Source: Promerops cafer
Lineage: Eukaryota; Chordata; Aves; Passeriformes; Nectariniidae
Direction: 5' to 3'
Length of the DNA: 64,000 bases
Assembly (NCBI GenBank): GCA_013398275.1
Contig: VZSE01002883.1
Coordinates: forward strand, 75,203 to 139,202
Position 1 is the first letter of the stretch, and each line of letters starts with the position of its first letter. The notes below the pieces were generated by a model that had not been told where the DNA came from, searched no databases, and worked only from the letters and a program-made list of their open reading frames with translations. Of the stretch, positions 46,189-57,999 are shown one piece after another. Both the position numbers and the translations under genes were made by a program.

Positions 46189-47930
46189 GGAAATTTTCAT
46201 GTGAAACCAAAAACAGTATCAACAGGGCTCTCCAGAGGTTTGGGAACCACAGTCTGTGCAGGAAAGTTGGAAGGTGAACAATTATTTAATCAAAAGTACA
46301 CAGTGGCTTGAGAAACATCTTCTATGGGAGGGTTAGCCCAGCTTAGTGATATTGATTCACCTCCATTCTTTAGATTATGGCCTTGATTTTAGATCAGACC
46401 CACCACTTGCTTACCTTCATATTTCCTCCATTCAGCTGCTACTGAATTCCAGGTTGGCTTCTTACATTTCCTCCTTGGTCTTCTGTGAGTCCAGCCCTGG
46501 AGAGAATCTCTATATTCAATAAGAATCAGGATAAACACGGAATGTAATACATGTAATTCCCTTGTAATCATGTGTTTTACAGGTGGTTGATAAATTTGCT
46601 CAGCTGGAAGTAAATACACTTCTCCCCATCCCCACCGTCACCCACGGCCTCTGTTTGCTTGTGATCAGTGCCACCTCCTCCCCTGAGAGCCACCTGAGCT
46701 GCTGCTGATAGGCAGATGACTCCCTTGCTCTGCTTTTCCCAAGTATTTGTGCATTTCCACCTGGCCATTCTTCAACCCTGGAGATCCCCTGAATTGCCTG
46801 TCAGCTTTTGGGTCAGGATCTCCAGGCTCTTCTTTGCCCCGTCGTGGAAATAAAAATGTTTTTGAACCCCTGCTCATGCCTGGGTAGGCGCACAAGTGGT
46901 GGGTGGAGTTAAGGCTGAACATGATTTTCAGCTTGAAACACTTTTTCCACTAAAAAGGAATCTTTACTGGAGATAAACTGGGATTTTCAGTGCATTATAA
47001 TGGTGCAGTCTGGTTGGATTTCGTGGTGGTCTAATGAAGCAATTTTGCAGCCAGTTCTGGAAAATTCAACTTCTCATATTCACATTTGGGTTTTATTATT
47101 TTTCGTGTATAAATCTCACATAAATAGATGTATAAAAAAAGGCGGAATGTGTCTGCTTCAAAGTTCAGCAGAAAGATGGATGTCCTTGTGAGGAGAAATG
47201 TGGGAAGATGCTATGGTTGCCACCAGAATTTGTGGTCTTCTTCCCTGTTTGAAGGGGTAAGACCTACCCATCCAGCAAGGACTGAGTTTTTGGGTGGAAA
47301 AGGTTTTCTCTTGGAGGGGGATTTTGCTGGGGCATTTCCAGTCTGGTGTTGATATTTCTGGTGTCAGGCTGATCTTTCCAACATTTCCAGATGGATATGA
47401 AGGCTCCTTCATCACTTTACAAGTATCAGCAAGGAGATGTTGGTATTCATTAATGAAGGAAGATAAAAGGGATTTAAGGACTTTTAAGAATAATTAAAGG
47501 TTGATAAAACTCTTTAAAATCTATACTTTTTGGTGGAAAGTAGTGGAGACCAAAACATTGAAGAAAAATGACCATTAAAAACCCCATCTTGATAAGATTT
47601 TTGTTTTCTACTATATTTAAAGTGTCCCAACAAGTTTTTCAGGATATAAAAATTCTTTCTCTCACTAGGGCAGTCCGAAATACAGCTGGAAATCTTGCAA
47701 CCATTTTCAGCCTGGCAAAACTGCCATCAATGTGTGATTATTTTTTTTTTAAATCTTCATCGGTTCTTTGACCATGGGAAACAAGTGCTGGCAGAAGAAA
47801 GAAAATTTTTTTGTTCCTGAGGCCCAGAGTGTTATGGGACAACTGTACCCATCCTTCCATGCTGCACTTTGCAGTTTTAATGGACATTAAAACTGCTTGA
47901 ATTGTCACTCCTAAGGAAAACTCAAATTGA
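46189..47930. other. Unique non-coding sequence
   Basis: No gene or repeat recognised. AT-rich near 47480-47640. Confidence 0.5.
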
Positions 47931-48071
47931 AAGTGCCCAAGGCCAGGTTGGACAGGGTTTAGAGCAACCTGGGATAGCAGAAAGTGTCCCTGCCCATGGC
48001 AGGGAGTGGCACTGGATGAGTGTTAAGGTCCCTCCCACCCCAAACCATTCCATGATTCTGTGATTTCATGA
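47931..48071 (+). mobile_element. CR1 3' end fragment, ~140 bp
   Basis: 'aagtgcccaaggccagg', 'ttggacagggtttagagcaa', 'aaagtgtccctgcccatgg', 'gtgttaaggtccctcccacc', then a tail 'ccatgattctgtgatttcat'. Confidence 0.92.
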
Positions 48072-48428
48072 TCTCTAAATACTGTATTTTATTATGGTTA
48101 TATTTATGTATTTTTCATTTTATAACATGGTTCTCAGAATGAAAACATTCCTGTCTCTGACATATGTGGGCAGATCTGAGGGAACATCCATGGGAAAACA
48201 ACCCAACCTGGATGTTGGGTAAATAGTGAGCAAAAAGTTGACACCACATCCTTTATAATCTATTCAATCAGGCGAAATAGCAAAGCAGAGCTGATTCTGC
48301 TGGGCAAAGAGTGAAGAAATTAATTTAAATGCCCATAAGATGCAAAAGAGATGAAACATGGAATAAATCAGAGAGGAAAATTTCCATGAAGGTTGCCAGA
48401 GCAAGTAGGTTTTAGGGGGGTTTTGTTT
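48072..48428. other. Unique AT-rich spacer
   Basis: Nothing recognised. Confidence 0.5.
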
Positions 48429-48557
48429 AAAAAAAAAAAAAAGAAGGTTGGATGTGGTTTGGAGAAACCTGGTCTAGTGGAAGGTGTCCCTGCCCATGGC
48501 TGGGGGTGGAATGAGATCAGTTTTAAGGCTCCTTCCAACCCAAACTATTCTGGGAAT
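48429..48557 (+). mobile_element. CR1 3' end fragment preceded by A14
   Basis: An A14 run (48429-48442) immediately precedes 'aaggttggatgtggtttgga'. The body then runs 'tagtggaaggtgtccctgcc', 'catggctgggggtggaatg', 'aaggctccttccaacccaaa', 'ctattctggg'. Confidence 0.88.
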
Positions 48558-48611
48558 GCAGCATGGAAGATTTAATCAGATACTCAGAAAAAATCACTGG
48601 TGCTAAAGATA

Positions 48612-48784
48612 GAGAAACACTGGGATAAATTTCCCTGGGAGGTGGCAGAGTGACCAGTGTGGGATGTTTTTAGGAAGAGGCTGGGTGAACATCTCTCAGG
48701 GCTGCTTTAGATCTGTGTGATCCCACCCTGGGCAGGGGGAAGGGATTAAATGGTACCTCGTGTCCCTCTCAGCCCTGAATCCTG
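48612..48784 (+). mobile_element. Ancient CR1 3' UTR fragment
   Basis: 'aaatttccctgggaggtggc', 'gggatgtttttaggaagagg', 'ctgggtgaacatctctcagg', 'tgggcagggggaaggga', 'gtccctctcagccct' follows the layout of the old CR1/L3 lineage common in turtles and crocodilians (for example 'aggctggacaaacacctgtc...cagggggctggactagatga'). Confidence 0.6.
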
Positions 48785-49530
48785 CACCTCCAAAGCCTTC
48801 CCAGGAATTTATTGTCATGTTGGAGCAAGCCCTGGTCAGATTGAGCTGTGGCAGGGTGGGAGCTGGTGGCAGAGGGAGCTCTCAGATTCCCTCAGGGAAA
48901 GGGGAATGCCAAGACTACTCACGTGGAACAGAAAGCCACTGGAGACAAGATCAGAGCCCTGGGACCTCAGTCTTGGGATGGCTCCTATTTTCAGGAGCCC
49001 CAGGGCCACCAGAGTCCCCAAGACCAAAAATGAGGCCACCAGAGCTGATCACACATGGGTGGAGATGACCTCCTGTAGTGGCTGTGCTTCTCTACAAGGG
49101 GACATCAAGAAGAGGTTTGTGGGTACAGAAGAGGATTCCAAAGACCAGAGCCTTCTTTCATCCATGGATTTCACCACCAAAAAACCCCGGAAAAGAGCCC
49201 CAGCTCCGGTCCACCTAAACCCAGTGGTGGATTTCACCTCTCTTCCTCCAGCAAGTTACTCAGAGTGTTTCAATGTGGGGACAGAGAGCTGGGACAACAA
49301 TCCCTAAAAATTCACTACGTTTGGATATGGAATGGTGCCAAGCTGTGCTTCCACGTGCATGGGAGGGACCAAGAAGTTCTGAGTCGCTTCTCCCCGCCAC
49401 ACTGGGGTTAGCGGCTTGGGACTTTGGCAGAGCTCTGGGATGCTGGGAATAAAGAGATGGAGCACTTTTCCAAGGGGACAGAGAAAAAGAGACAGAGGGA
49501 GGCAGGGAAAGGAGGGGCCGGGGAGAAAAT
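48785..49530. other. Unique non-coding sequence
   Basis: A 185-codon plus-strand frame (48750-49307) begins inside the old CR1 and has no recognisable domain, so it is not called. Confidence 0.5.
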
Positions 49531-49556
49531 GGGAGAGAGAAAGAGAGAGAGAGAGT
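49531..49556. repeat. GA microsatellite
   Basis: Interrupted (GA)n within a longer purine-rich stretch (about 49480-49580). Confidence 0.85.
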
Positions 49557-49639
49557 GCAGGGAGGAGGGGAAATGAAAGGATATTATTTTTTTTTGTATC
49601 TGTCATTTCCCTGCTATCTCCCATATGACTTCTTAATCC

Positions 49640-49920
49640 ATCAGAATGCTGGGAAGATAATGTTTTGGGCGAAATAACATGAGAGAGAGGATAGACTCCC
49701 AAGGACCAATATCTTTATTGCTCGGAGGATAAACGGATTATGTCAGCCATTTTCTGTTGCTGACAGCTTTTCTTATTAACCGATTTTATTTTTTAATCTT
49801 CCAGGGAAGAAATATGGTTTTATGTCACAATAAAACGCCGGTCACATCTAATTCTGCCCTCAAACAAACAGATTTCTGAAAGCCTTGCAGAGAAATTTGA
49901 AATAACTTTAAAGAGGGGGT
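49640..49920. promoter_or_regulatory. Candidate conserved non-coding element
   Basis: Repeat-free AT-rich block with TATCTTTATTGC, GATAAACGGATTATG, CTTATTAACCGATTTTA and AATAAAACGCC. The CpGs retained inside AT-rich context are notable. Inferred. Confidence 0.35.
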
Positions 49921-49972
49921 TTTTGGATAAAGTCTTTATCCAGAGGCTTGTTCAACCGCAGTGTAAAAGGTT

Positions 49973-50028
49973 TAGAGAGAGTGAGAGAGGGAGTGAGAGG
50001 GAGAGGGAGGGAGGGAGAGGGAGAGAAA
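49973..50028. repeat. GAGAGGGA-type purine microsatellite
   Basis: Fifty-six bases of GA/GGGA units. Could adopt triplex or quadruplex structures. Confidence 0.88.
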
Positions 50029-50139
50029 AGTCCCTCACAGTTGTTTTTTCCTGGTTGATCCCTATTAAAAGAAACTCTTCATTGTGGTGTACTCAAGGAA
50101 ATACAGCTCAGACGAAAGAGTCACATGAATGTTAACAAA

Positions 50140-50360
50140 TATGGCTATTTGTGTGGCTTACGCGCCGCGCCGGGCTTAGGGATGTTGTGCGTGACACTCA
50201 GAGAATGAGGGAAGCAATCATTAGCATCCCAGCAACCTGCTTAGCCACCCGCTTTCAGGCTCCCCCTTTTGATCTGACACTTTTTTTCCCTCAGTTTCGC
50301 TGGGATTACCGGGGAAGATGCTAATAAAGTATCAGCCCCGTTGTAGGCAGAGCGATAAGA
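50140..50360. promoter_or_regulatory. Candidate conserved element with local CpGs
   Basis: TTACGCGCCGCGCCGGG near 50158, followed by CAATCATTAGCATCCC, TTTGATCTGACAC, GATGCTAATAAAG and GAGCGATAAG. Repeat-free. Mixed GC/AT composition like some enhancer or lncRNA-promoter regions; no transcript evidence. Confidence 0.33.
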
Positions 50361-51956
50361 AAGTCTGCTCCGGCGAAACTTCCCGCTTGCAAGGCAAGCA
50401 GCCTTTGGACTTGTTGCTGGGCTCCCAGTGCAGACCTGGAAATTGGGAGGGTTTAATTTCATTCCTTTTTTTCCCCTCCCTGAGCCCCCCAAAACCCCCT
50501 TCTGCAGATGGATCCTGCATATTTCATGTGCGGGGATTTAGAGCAGGCTCCATGGAGCTGGTCATATCCCAGCTGCTCATGGGCATTTCTTTCCTCCCTT
50601 GGCTAAGGGAAATAGAGGGGGGCCCAGCCATGCCCATCCATCCCCCAGGGAGAGGTTGCTCCTCTGCCTTTGCCCCTTTGGTTTTGTTTTTAGGAAACAC
50701 ATCTGCTACTTGGAAATACTGGCTTTCACACAGCAGAGGTTTTAAAAGTCTTGAAATAGACAGAAAAATTAACACCTTGGCTCTCAGCACCCTTTTCTTG
50801 GCACAGTGAGGACCCTAAAACACCAGCTATCATCCCAAGGAGCACTCACAAGGAATTAAATCTCAGCAGCATCTATTGGTGTTGTTCTCTTGTTGGGTTT
50901 TTGGGGTCTTTTGACTGTAAATTCCTGCTGTGCTGGGCCCTAGACCCAGCAGGTCTAGGCTCTCCCCCTTCTAAAGAGCTTAGACCAGAGGCTTTCAGAG
51001 CTTTGGTTGCACTGGTGACATGCTGGGACACCCAAAAAGAAATGCCCTGCCTTCTCTAGGAGGGGGTTTCCCAGCATGGGGGTGGGCTGTGTGCGGAATG
51101 CACAGATAAGGGAATGTGAGGAAACACATCCCTGTGCATGGATGACCCACGGATGAGGGATGGTTTGCAGGCTCCCCACTGCTGCTCCACAGGGTTTGCC
51201 AGCCCAATTCTGCTGGCAGAGCTTTGCTGGGCACCATCTCCTGTGTGCTGTCTGCATTGCCAACATCCTCCTGCTGCACCTCATCCACACCCCAGATTCT
51301 CTCTGCCCAAAATGTTGGGTGTTGCAAGCCAGAGTGACTTTGCCTGCATATGCCAGCACGGTCGAGCTCCAGAGCTCCATCCACCACACCCAACGAGGCT
51401 GAAGGCAAAACTGCCCCTGGTGGAGACCACAGAGCAGAAGGTGTGCAGCCAAAGCCACCTGCTCTGACCTATAATCCTCTAAAGGCAGACGGAATATCCA
51501 GACCTGGGATTTCCTCTTGGAAGTGGATGCACAAATAACCCCCTCAAAAATTAGTGAAACACCAGCCTCCTCCTCAAAGAGCGTTTAGGTTGATGAGGAA
51601 AAGATGAGGAAGTTCATGCAGCCTCTCCACCACCTGGCTCATATCTTGCTGGAATGGATGCCAGGAGCTGTCCCAGCTTTTGGGATGCTGCTTAGCTCCC
51701 TGCTGTGGGAATGGGATCAGCCCTGTCCCAGGCAACAGACCAGTGCTGCAAAGGGGTCACAGCCAGCCCAATTTCTCGCTAGGGATGCCACTTTCTCTCT
51801 TCACATCTTGGATTTTAGGATGGATTGTCCTTAAGAGCAATTGAATTTTAATGTGTCCCTAAAAAGTAATTTTGGTTGCTGTATCTTTTCCCCTGGCAGG
51901 GAATTCCCCAGGTGCTGAGCAGACAGCACAGTTTCTTATGTAATTGTTTTTCCCCA
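50361..51956. other. Unique non-coding sequence
   Basis: Several frames of 130-170 codons on both strands between 50.3 and 51.5 kb overlap each other and lack domains. No gene called. Confidence 0.5.
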
Positions 51957-52268
51957 CAGAATCCCAGAATCACTGAGGTTGGAAAAGACCTCCAAGATCA
52001 ATGAATCCAACTTCTGTCCAATCGCTGCCTTGTCACCCATCCCAGAGCACTGAGGGCCACCTCCAGGTGTTCCTTGGACACGTCCAGGGATGGGGACTCC
52101 ATCACTCCCCTGCACAGCCCCTTCCCATGCCTGACCACCCTTTCCATGAAGAAATTCCTCCTAAGGTCCAACCTGAAGTTACCTGGCACAGCCTGAGGCC
52201 ATTTCCTCTTGTCCTGTCCCTTGTTTCCTGGGAGCAGAGCCCGACCCCCACCTACTACAACCTGTCCT
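51957..52268 (-). mobile_element. CR1 LINE 3' portion, ~310 bp
   Basis: Reverse-oriented: 'aatcccagaatcactgaggt', 'tggaaaagacctccaagatc', 'catcccagagcactgaggg', 'ccagggatggggactccatc', 'tgaccaccctttccatgaag', 'ggccatttcctcttgtcctg'. Same lineage as the copy at 61.5 kb. Confidence 0.94.
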
Positions 52269-52611
52269 CGACAACGTGGTGGTGGATCCAACAGGAAACA
52301 TGGACAGATATTCCCCTGAGGTCCCCCACCCTCACGGCCTCATGTGATACAGCTCCAGATTTTGTCAAAACAAAATCATATCCCGTTACAAAAATGCATT
52401 TTTATGGATAAAAACTGGTATTTACCGAAGAAAATGGCTCTCCCACATGAATAAAATTTACCTTCTTAACAAAAATATGTTGGTGGGCAGTGTAATGGAG
52501 GGAAAAAGTAAGGGTGATTTGGTCCACAGTTTTCTGGGGTAAAAAAGAGAGCAGAAGGAAACCTGAGGGAGGAAGCATTTAAAGTTTCACTCACCATAAA
52601 TGGTCCCACCA
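52269..52611. other. Unique non-coding sequence
   Basis: AT-rich in part. Nothing recognised. Confidence 0.5.
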
Positions 52612-52835
52612 AATATTTAGAAATTGTTCCCTGGCAGAGTGGTGAGGCCCTGGCACAGGGTGCCCAGAGAAGCTGTGGCTGCCCCTGAATCCCTGGAAGT
52701 GTTCCAGGCCAGGTTGGACGGGGCTTGGAGCGACCTGGGCTAGTGGAAGGTGTCGCTGCCCGTGGCAGGGAGTGGAACTGGATGGGCTTTAAGGTTCCTT
52801 CCAACCAAACCATTCTGGGATTCCATGATTTTATG
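52612..52835 (+). mobile_element. CR1 3' portion, ~220 bp
   Basis: 'gtggtgaggccctggcacag', 'ggtgcccagagaagctgtgg', 'gaatccctggaagtgttcca', 'ggcttggagcgacctgg', 'gggctttaaggttccttcca', tail 'gggattccatgattttatgg'. Confidence 0.93.
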
Positions 52836-54040
52836 GTCTCTTCTTCCCTCCAGAACTTGGGACATGATGGGATGGAGCCTTTGGACCAGGCAGAACTCAA
52901 GACATAGGGACAGAGAGCGACAAAGTGAAATGAGGTTTTTTTTGTGTCTGCACCAAGGTCAAAAGATTTTCTGATGACCTTGACCCCTGTCTGGGAATAT
53001 GCTGAGGAATTTGGTGCTGGGTTCCTGCAATCCTGCTGGTGGTCATCATTCCCTGGGCCACACCGAGTACCTCCACAAGCCGAAAGCACAAGCCAAGCAG
53101 AGACCAAATAAAGCCACATTAATCCCAGCTCCATTAGAAACACAGAAAATAAATAAATGCTGTTTTCAAATGTGGAAAAAGAAAAAAAAATCAATAGAGA
53201 AAGAAATATTATTTTTAATCTTCTAAGAGGTTTTTACAAACAACAGGGAGGGGAAAAATTGAAAGCCATGAAAAAAGACTTGCCAATGTCCTTTTAACCT
53301 TTATTTATTATCACTCAGTCCACATCAGCCCCTGACTGCAAGATAATTTGGAATTTCATTTTAATTTCAATGTATCACATAATTCAACACAGCTTTCCAC
53401 TTTTTTTAGGTTTTTTTTTTGGTTTTTTTTTTGTACTGGAAACTTTAAAAATCTCTCTATAGGAAATGCATCTTAAAAAAAAAAGCACCCCACAACATAA
53501 CCCTTCTGCAGCAGTTACTTAATTTATAACATGAAAAGGGTTTGTGCTAAAATATGATAAAAATAAAATCAACAAACTTCAAAAAAGGAATATTCCTTAA
53601 TAACATGCTTTAGCTTGAAGGGTGCCTGCTCCTCTGCTTTTCTTTGCCTTTGTCTGCTGCTTGCATTAGAGTGGAGTTATTTTGAGCCCAGCTTTTCGGG
53701 AGCCTTGTACTGAGCCTTGTTGGGATGTGTTTAATGGCCGGGTCTGGCTGTGCTCAGGGAGTTCAGGAAGAGCTTGAGACAGGCTGGGAGATGAAGGATG
53801 GGTGTTACCAACAGGGAACAAGCAGAGGCAGCCTGGCAATTCCCATGGGCATCGTGCTCCAGAGTGCTCTACTCCCTGTAAGATGTCCCGTGGCAGATGC
53901 CTCTGCTTTCCCAGGGCCAGCTCTGGTGGTGTCCTCAACGTCGCTTGTGCAGGATGACAGCGAGGTCTGTCCTTCCCTCCCAGCGCCTCCAAGCAAAACA
54001 AACAGGCTGCAGGTCCCCTGGGTGCTGCTCCTGTTCCAGC
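52836..54040. other. Unique sequence, AT-rich 53.1-53.6 kb with T-runs
   Basis: T-runs broken by GG occur at 53401-53433, and an A10 run near 53474. The AT-rich part could be another conserved block. No gene. Confidence 0.5.
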
Positions 54041-54755
54041 CATGGAATATCCTGAGTTGGAAGAGGTCCACGAGGATCATCCAGTTGAACTCCTGCACCT
54101 CAACACCAACAATCCCACCCTGTGCAGCCCTAAGAGTGTTGTCCAAATGCTCCTGGAGCTCTGGCAGCCTCAGGGCCGTGCCCATTCCCTGGGGAGCTGT
54201 TCCAGTGCCCAGCACCCTCTGGGGGAAGAACCTTTTCCGGATATCCAACCCTGACAGAGCTCCAGATGTTCCATTGGGACATGTCCCTTGTCACAGAGAG
54301 CAGACATTGGAGCTGCCCCTCGAGAGGAGCTGCAGATCAGGGTGAGGTCTGGCCTCTGTCTCCTCCCCTCCAGCTGAACAAGCCAAATGGGCTCATCCAC
54401 TCCTCAAATGACTGCCCCTGGAGACCCTCTACCATCTTCATGTCCCTCCTTTGGATGCTCTCCAATAGCTTTAAGTCCTTCTGGTATTGTGGCACCCAGA
54501 CCTGCCCCAGCACTCGAGGTGAGGCCACCCCAGCTCAGAGCAGAGTGGGACAATCCCAGCCCCTCCTTCCCCACTCTGTATTTCCAGGGTAGCCTAGTCC
54601 TGGGTGCAGGATCCAGCACTTGTCCCTGTTCAGCTTAATTCAGTTGTGACTGCCCAGCTGTCTCACTTGTCCAGGTCTCTCTGCTTTCCAGGGAGTCAAC
54701 AGCTCCTCCTGGCTCAGTAGCAGAGGGGAATATCCTCAGCATATCCCTTAGGTAC
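54041..54755 (-). mobile_element. Longest CR1 copy in the window, ~715 bp
   Basis: Reverse-oriented copy of a different lineage from most others. 3' end: 'ggaatatcctgagttggaag', 'aggatcatccagttgaactc'. UTR: 'gaagaaccttttccggatat'. RT-coding part: 'tggatgctctccaatagctt', 'cactcgaggtgaggccaccc', 'gggtgcaggatccagcactt', 'gactgcccagctgtctcact', 'agtcaacagctcctcctgg', fading near 'cctcagcatatcccttagg'. Frames are broken. Confidence 0.9.
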
Positions 54756-55737
54756 CACTGCCTCCCCCTGGCTTCAAGATCAGGGCTCAGGACAGCCAGG
54801 AGAGCATTCAGTCATCGTCTGCATCCATATCTCAACCCATACAAAAAAAACCCAAAACCTTCAAAAGAGGAGTTTGAGGTGGGAGAGAAGAAACTTCTTG
54901 ATACAAATAGTCCCATTAATGGATGTCTCGGCCTTGGGCTCATTTGTTGTCCTGGAGCTCCTTCAATTGCATCATTTTTCTTGCAAATAGTGACTAATTT
55001 GCAAAAGAACTTCCTTGGGCTCGTTCTCTTTTTACTTCTTTCTTATTTTCTTTAAAAACTCCAGAGCAATAATTTACTTAACAGGACCTGATGCAGATGG
55101 TGCATTTTGTCTGGGATCTTGGCACTGGCTGTGGGCAGGAGGAATCTCATATTTTCACGTCAGCTCCCCTCCTGAGCCTTGTTTATCAGGGGGCTCCTGA
55201 AGTGACAGGCACAATAGGGCTGTTTGTACTCCAAATTATCTGCAGGGAAGGTGGATGAGACCTGGCAATGAGCAGAGGGACAATAAATTCCCTTCCAAAG
55301 AAAGCTCCACCCCAGCCCTCGAAGCCGCCCCAGCAGCACTGTGAAAGGTGATGGTTTTTCCAGTGCACCCTGGAAAAAGACAGGAATTAAAATGCTGTTT
55401 GACAGCATTGTCGTTGATGCCTTGCAACAGGAACCACACTGCATCACCCAGGAAGTGTCACCGGGTGGTCCCCAGATCAAGTGATATCATTTGTGACATT
55501 TAAAGCTGGACCTGCTTTAAAGCATGGATTGAGTGAAGCCAGACAAGCGTGGTGGGAATGAAACATCCACGGATCCGTGTTCTGCTCTGCAGAAAACCCA
55601 ACAGGGCTTCAGCTCCTGCCCTGACATTCTGGTGTGACTCCCACTCCTGCCCACCTCTCCATGCTTCTCTCTTGGCTGTGCAAGGAGCTGCAGGAATTCT
55701 GGCTTGGAACTGGTCCAGGCTCTGAGCTCCTAGGACT
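54756..55737. other. Unique non-coding sequence
   Basis: May include a little more degraded CR1 up to about 54835. Nothing else recognised. Confidence 0.5.
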
Positions 55738-55800
55738 CAGAGAAATATTTAGGTTGGAAAAGCCCTTTGAGGTAATCCATAGTCAGAATCAAGGCTGAGA
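55738..55800 (-). mobile_element. CR1 3' end fragment, short
   Basis: 'cagagaaatatttaggttgg' and 'aaaagccctttgaggtaatc' match the reverse-oriented CR1 terminus; homology is lost soon after. Confidence 0.65.
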
Positions 55801-57252
55801 TCTTGGGGCATCATTTCCCTCTGCCCTTGCCTGGCTCAAAGGGGAGACCTGGAGACCAACAGCAGGTTTGTCATCAGGGTGGGTGGACAGAGCCTTACCT
55901 CACCTGGGTGAATCTCTGGCATGTTTAGGCTCACACACAAGAACTGATCTCCTAAATGCAAAGGGTGGGGAGGTGCAGGGGGCTATAAAACTTCCTGACC
56001 CAGTGGGGTCTCCATCTCCCCACTGGGGAAAATGAAAAATGATGAAACCATCTCTATCTCAGAAGAGAGTGCTCAGGGTCCAGACACAGGGCCAATTAAA
56101 ATGATTCTGCCAAAAAAATAAAATACTGCCCTTGAATCTCTAATAGGTGGAAATTGGCTTCACCTCTCTTCTCTACTGCATATTCCCTTGTTTACTAGTC
56201 TCAGAAATATTCCTGGGAAAACAGACCTGGACAGTAGGTAACATAAAGAGATGCTAAAAAACCCAACACGGCTCTGAAGGACAGCCATTCACAAGCCACA
56301 TCACCCGCATGTCCCAGACAGTCCCATTTCTGCCCAGCTCCAAGCCTGTGTCACATCTAAATCAAGAGGAAAGCAATGCGATTTGGCTGAAAATGCCAAT
56401 TTCTGAGACAGAAATGCAGCTTTTGGAATCAGCAGAATTATCCATGAGCAAATCCCCTTTTTATTGCATCAGAAACCTGTAGGAAAATGAACAGTTTTGT
56501 AGGGATAAAATGAAATAATTTCAGTGTTCAGATCTCCGTGGTGCCCCTGATGAGTGAGACAATGAAAATCTGCAAAAGCCAAGCTTTTTCTTAATTTTTC
56601 TCTGTGGTTTTTTTTTGTTGTCAAGGCAAAACTTTTTGTTAGCAAGGTCTGTGAAATGAAGAAGAATCCTTTGAGCTCAGGAGCTGATACACTTTGGAGT
56701 GCTCAACCTGCCCCAGCCTGGGCAGAGATGGTGATTTCATGCAATTATTATCCCCCACGCCACACAGGCACGAGCGCCCAGTTCGGGAGCAGAACAGCAA
56801 ACTCATCATGCCCTATTTAGCAAAATGTTCAGTGAAATTCTGACCCTCACATTTTATTAAAAGGATTATATCTTAAAGCAAACTATTTCAGTCCTTCACT
56901 AGCTTCTCCCTGGGAAAACTTTCAAGACAATTTTCAGGACCGTGGCAGGATCAAGATGAAACAGTTCTGCCTTTCCATCTTATTTCTTCCAGCTCAGATC
57001 CATTCCTTCCTCCAGTGTGTCCTACCTCGTGGTGTAAGCCTCAATTTGCAGAGGAAGCATCCTTTCCTATGAGCTCTCCTTGCTTTTAAATTAATTTGGA
57101 ATTTAAATAGCTTTGGGGATAGTTCTGTAGTGGAGATGGACTCAAACACGGAGCTGGGAGGTCTCCACCAGGTGGAAGGTGCTCCCAGTAGGTCACCTGC
57201 ACAGCTTGGGAAGCCAGAAAAACCTCTTCAAGGCCAGTGGTGCTGGGAAGGC
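55801..57252. other. Unique non-coding sequence
   Basis: No gene or repeat recognised. 56360-56650 and 56820-57000 are AT-leaning. Confidence 0.5.
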
Positions 57253-57333
57253 AATTTTACCCCAGCTTGGGTTTGTATCCATTCTGGTTAATCATAAAAA
57301 TATACTGTTCCCATTGTATAGGATTGCATATGG
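57253..57333. repeat. Member 1 of a diverged direct pair
   Basis: Shares with 57921-57999 the series AATTTT, GGTTTGTATCCA, GTTAAT, ATAAAAAT, ATAGG-TTGCA. Family not recognised. Confidence 0.45.
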
Positions 57334-57920
57334 ATGTGGCAGGGAAGGGCGGGGGGGGGCCCCATGTTGGGGTAGATTTGATAGAACAGCTTTGTGTCAA
57401 ATGAATAGGTAGGTTTATTATAGACTTCCCTTGCTCCAAGCTTCAGATGAGAGAAATCCTATAATCCCGCCCTGCTTTAATACTGGATTAATGTGGATTT
57501 GTTAATAAAATGCTAGTGAAATCGAGAATAATTTGTAATTAACTCAAACTTCTACTCCCCACATCATTTTGAATATTTTTTAATAGAGATGAGGGACAGT
57601 TTCTGTGGCTGCACACACTCCAAAGAGCAGGGCAAGTGGGAATCCTGCTGGTAAAACCCAGAAACCACTGCACTGGAGTTCATGGCAGAGGAAACTACTC
57701 AGACAATGCAGCACACCAGCCACAGCTCTGCTGACCTCGGGAACCAAATTCTGTCACCAAGGGCTGCTCAGATACAAGGTGTTAACACTTCTGGGGGTAA
57801 AATCCAAACCATTAACCCCAAAACAAGGAGTGCACAAGCACAAGTGTGACAACAAGCAAGTGCCATGTGAACAGTGCAGGAGCTACTGAGCAGGTGTGGC
57901 TCAGGAAATTTATCCCTGGG
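57334..57920. other. Spacer between the diverged pair
   Basis: Contains a G-rich run (about 57348-57358) ending in CCCC. No gene. Confidence 0.5.
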
Positions 57921-57999
57921 TAATTTTGGGGAAGGTTTGTATCCACTCGAGTTAATAAAAAAATGTCCTGGTTATCCTATTATAATAGGGTTGCACAGG
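57921..57999. repeat. Member 2 of a diverged direct pair
   Basis: Partner of 57253-57333, same orientation, ~670 bp away. Confidence 0.45.

Noticed and set aside
52466..53194. 242-codon open frame on the minus strand
   Set aside because: Its centre is antisense CR1 3' UTR, and the rest has no recognisable domain.
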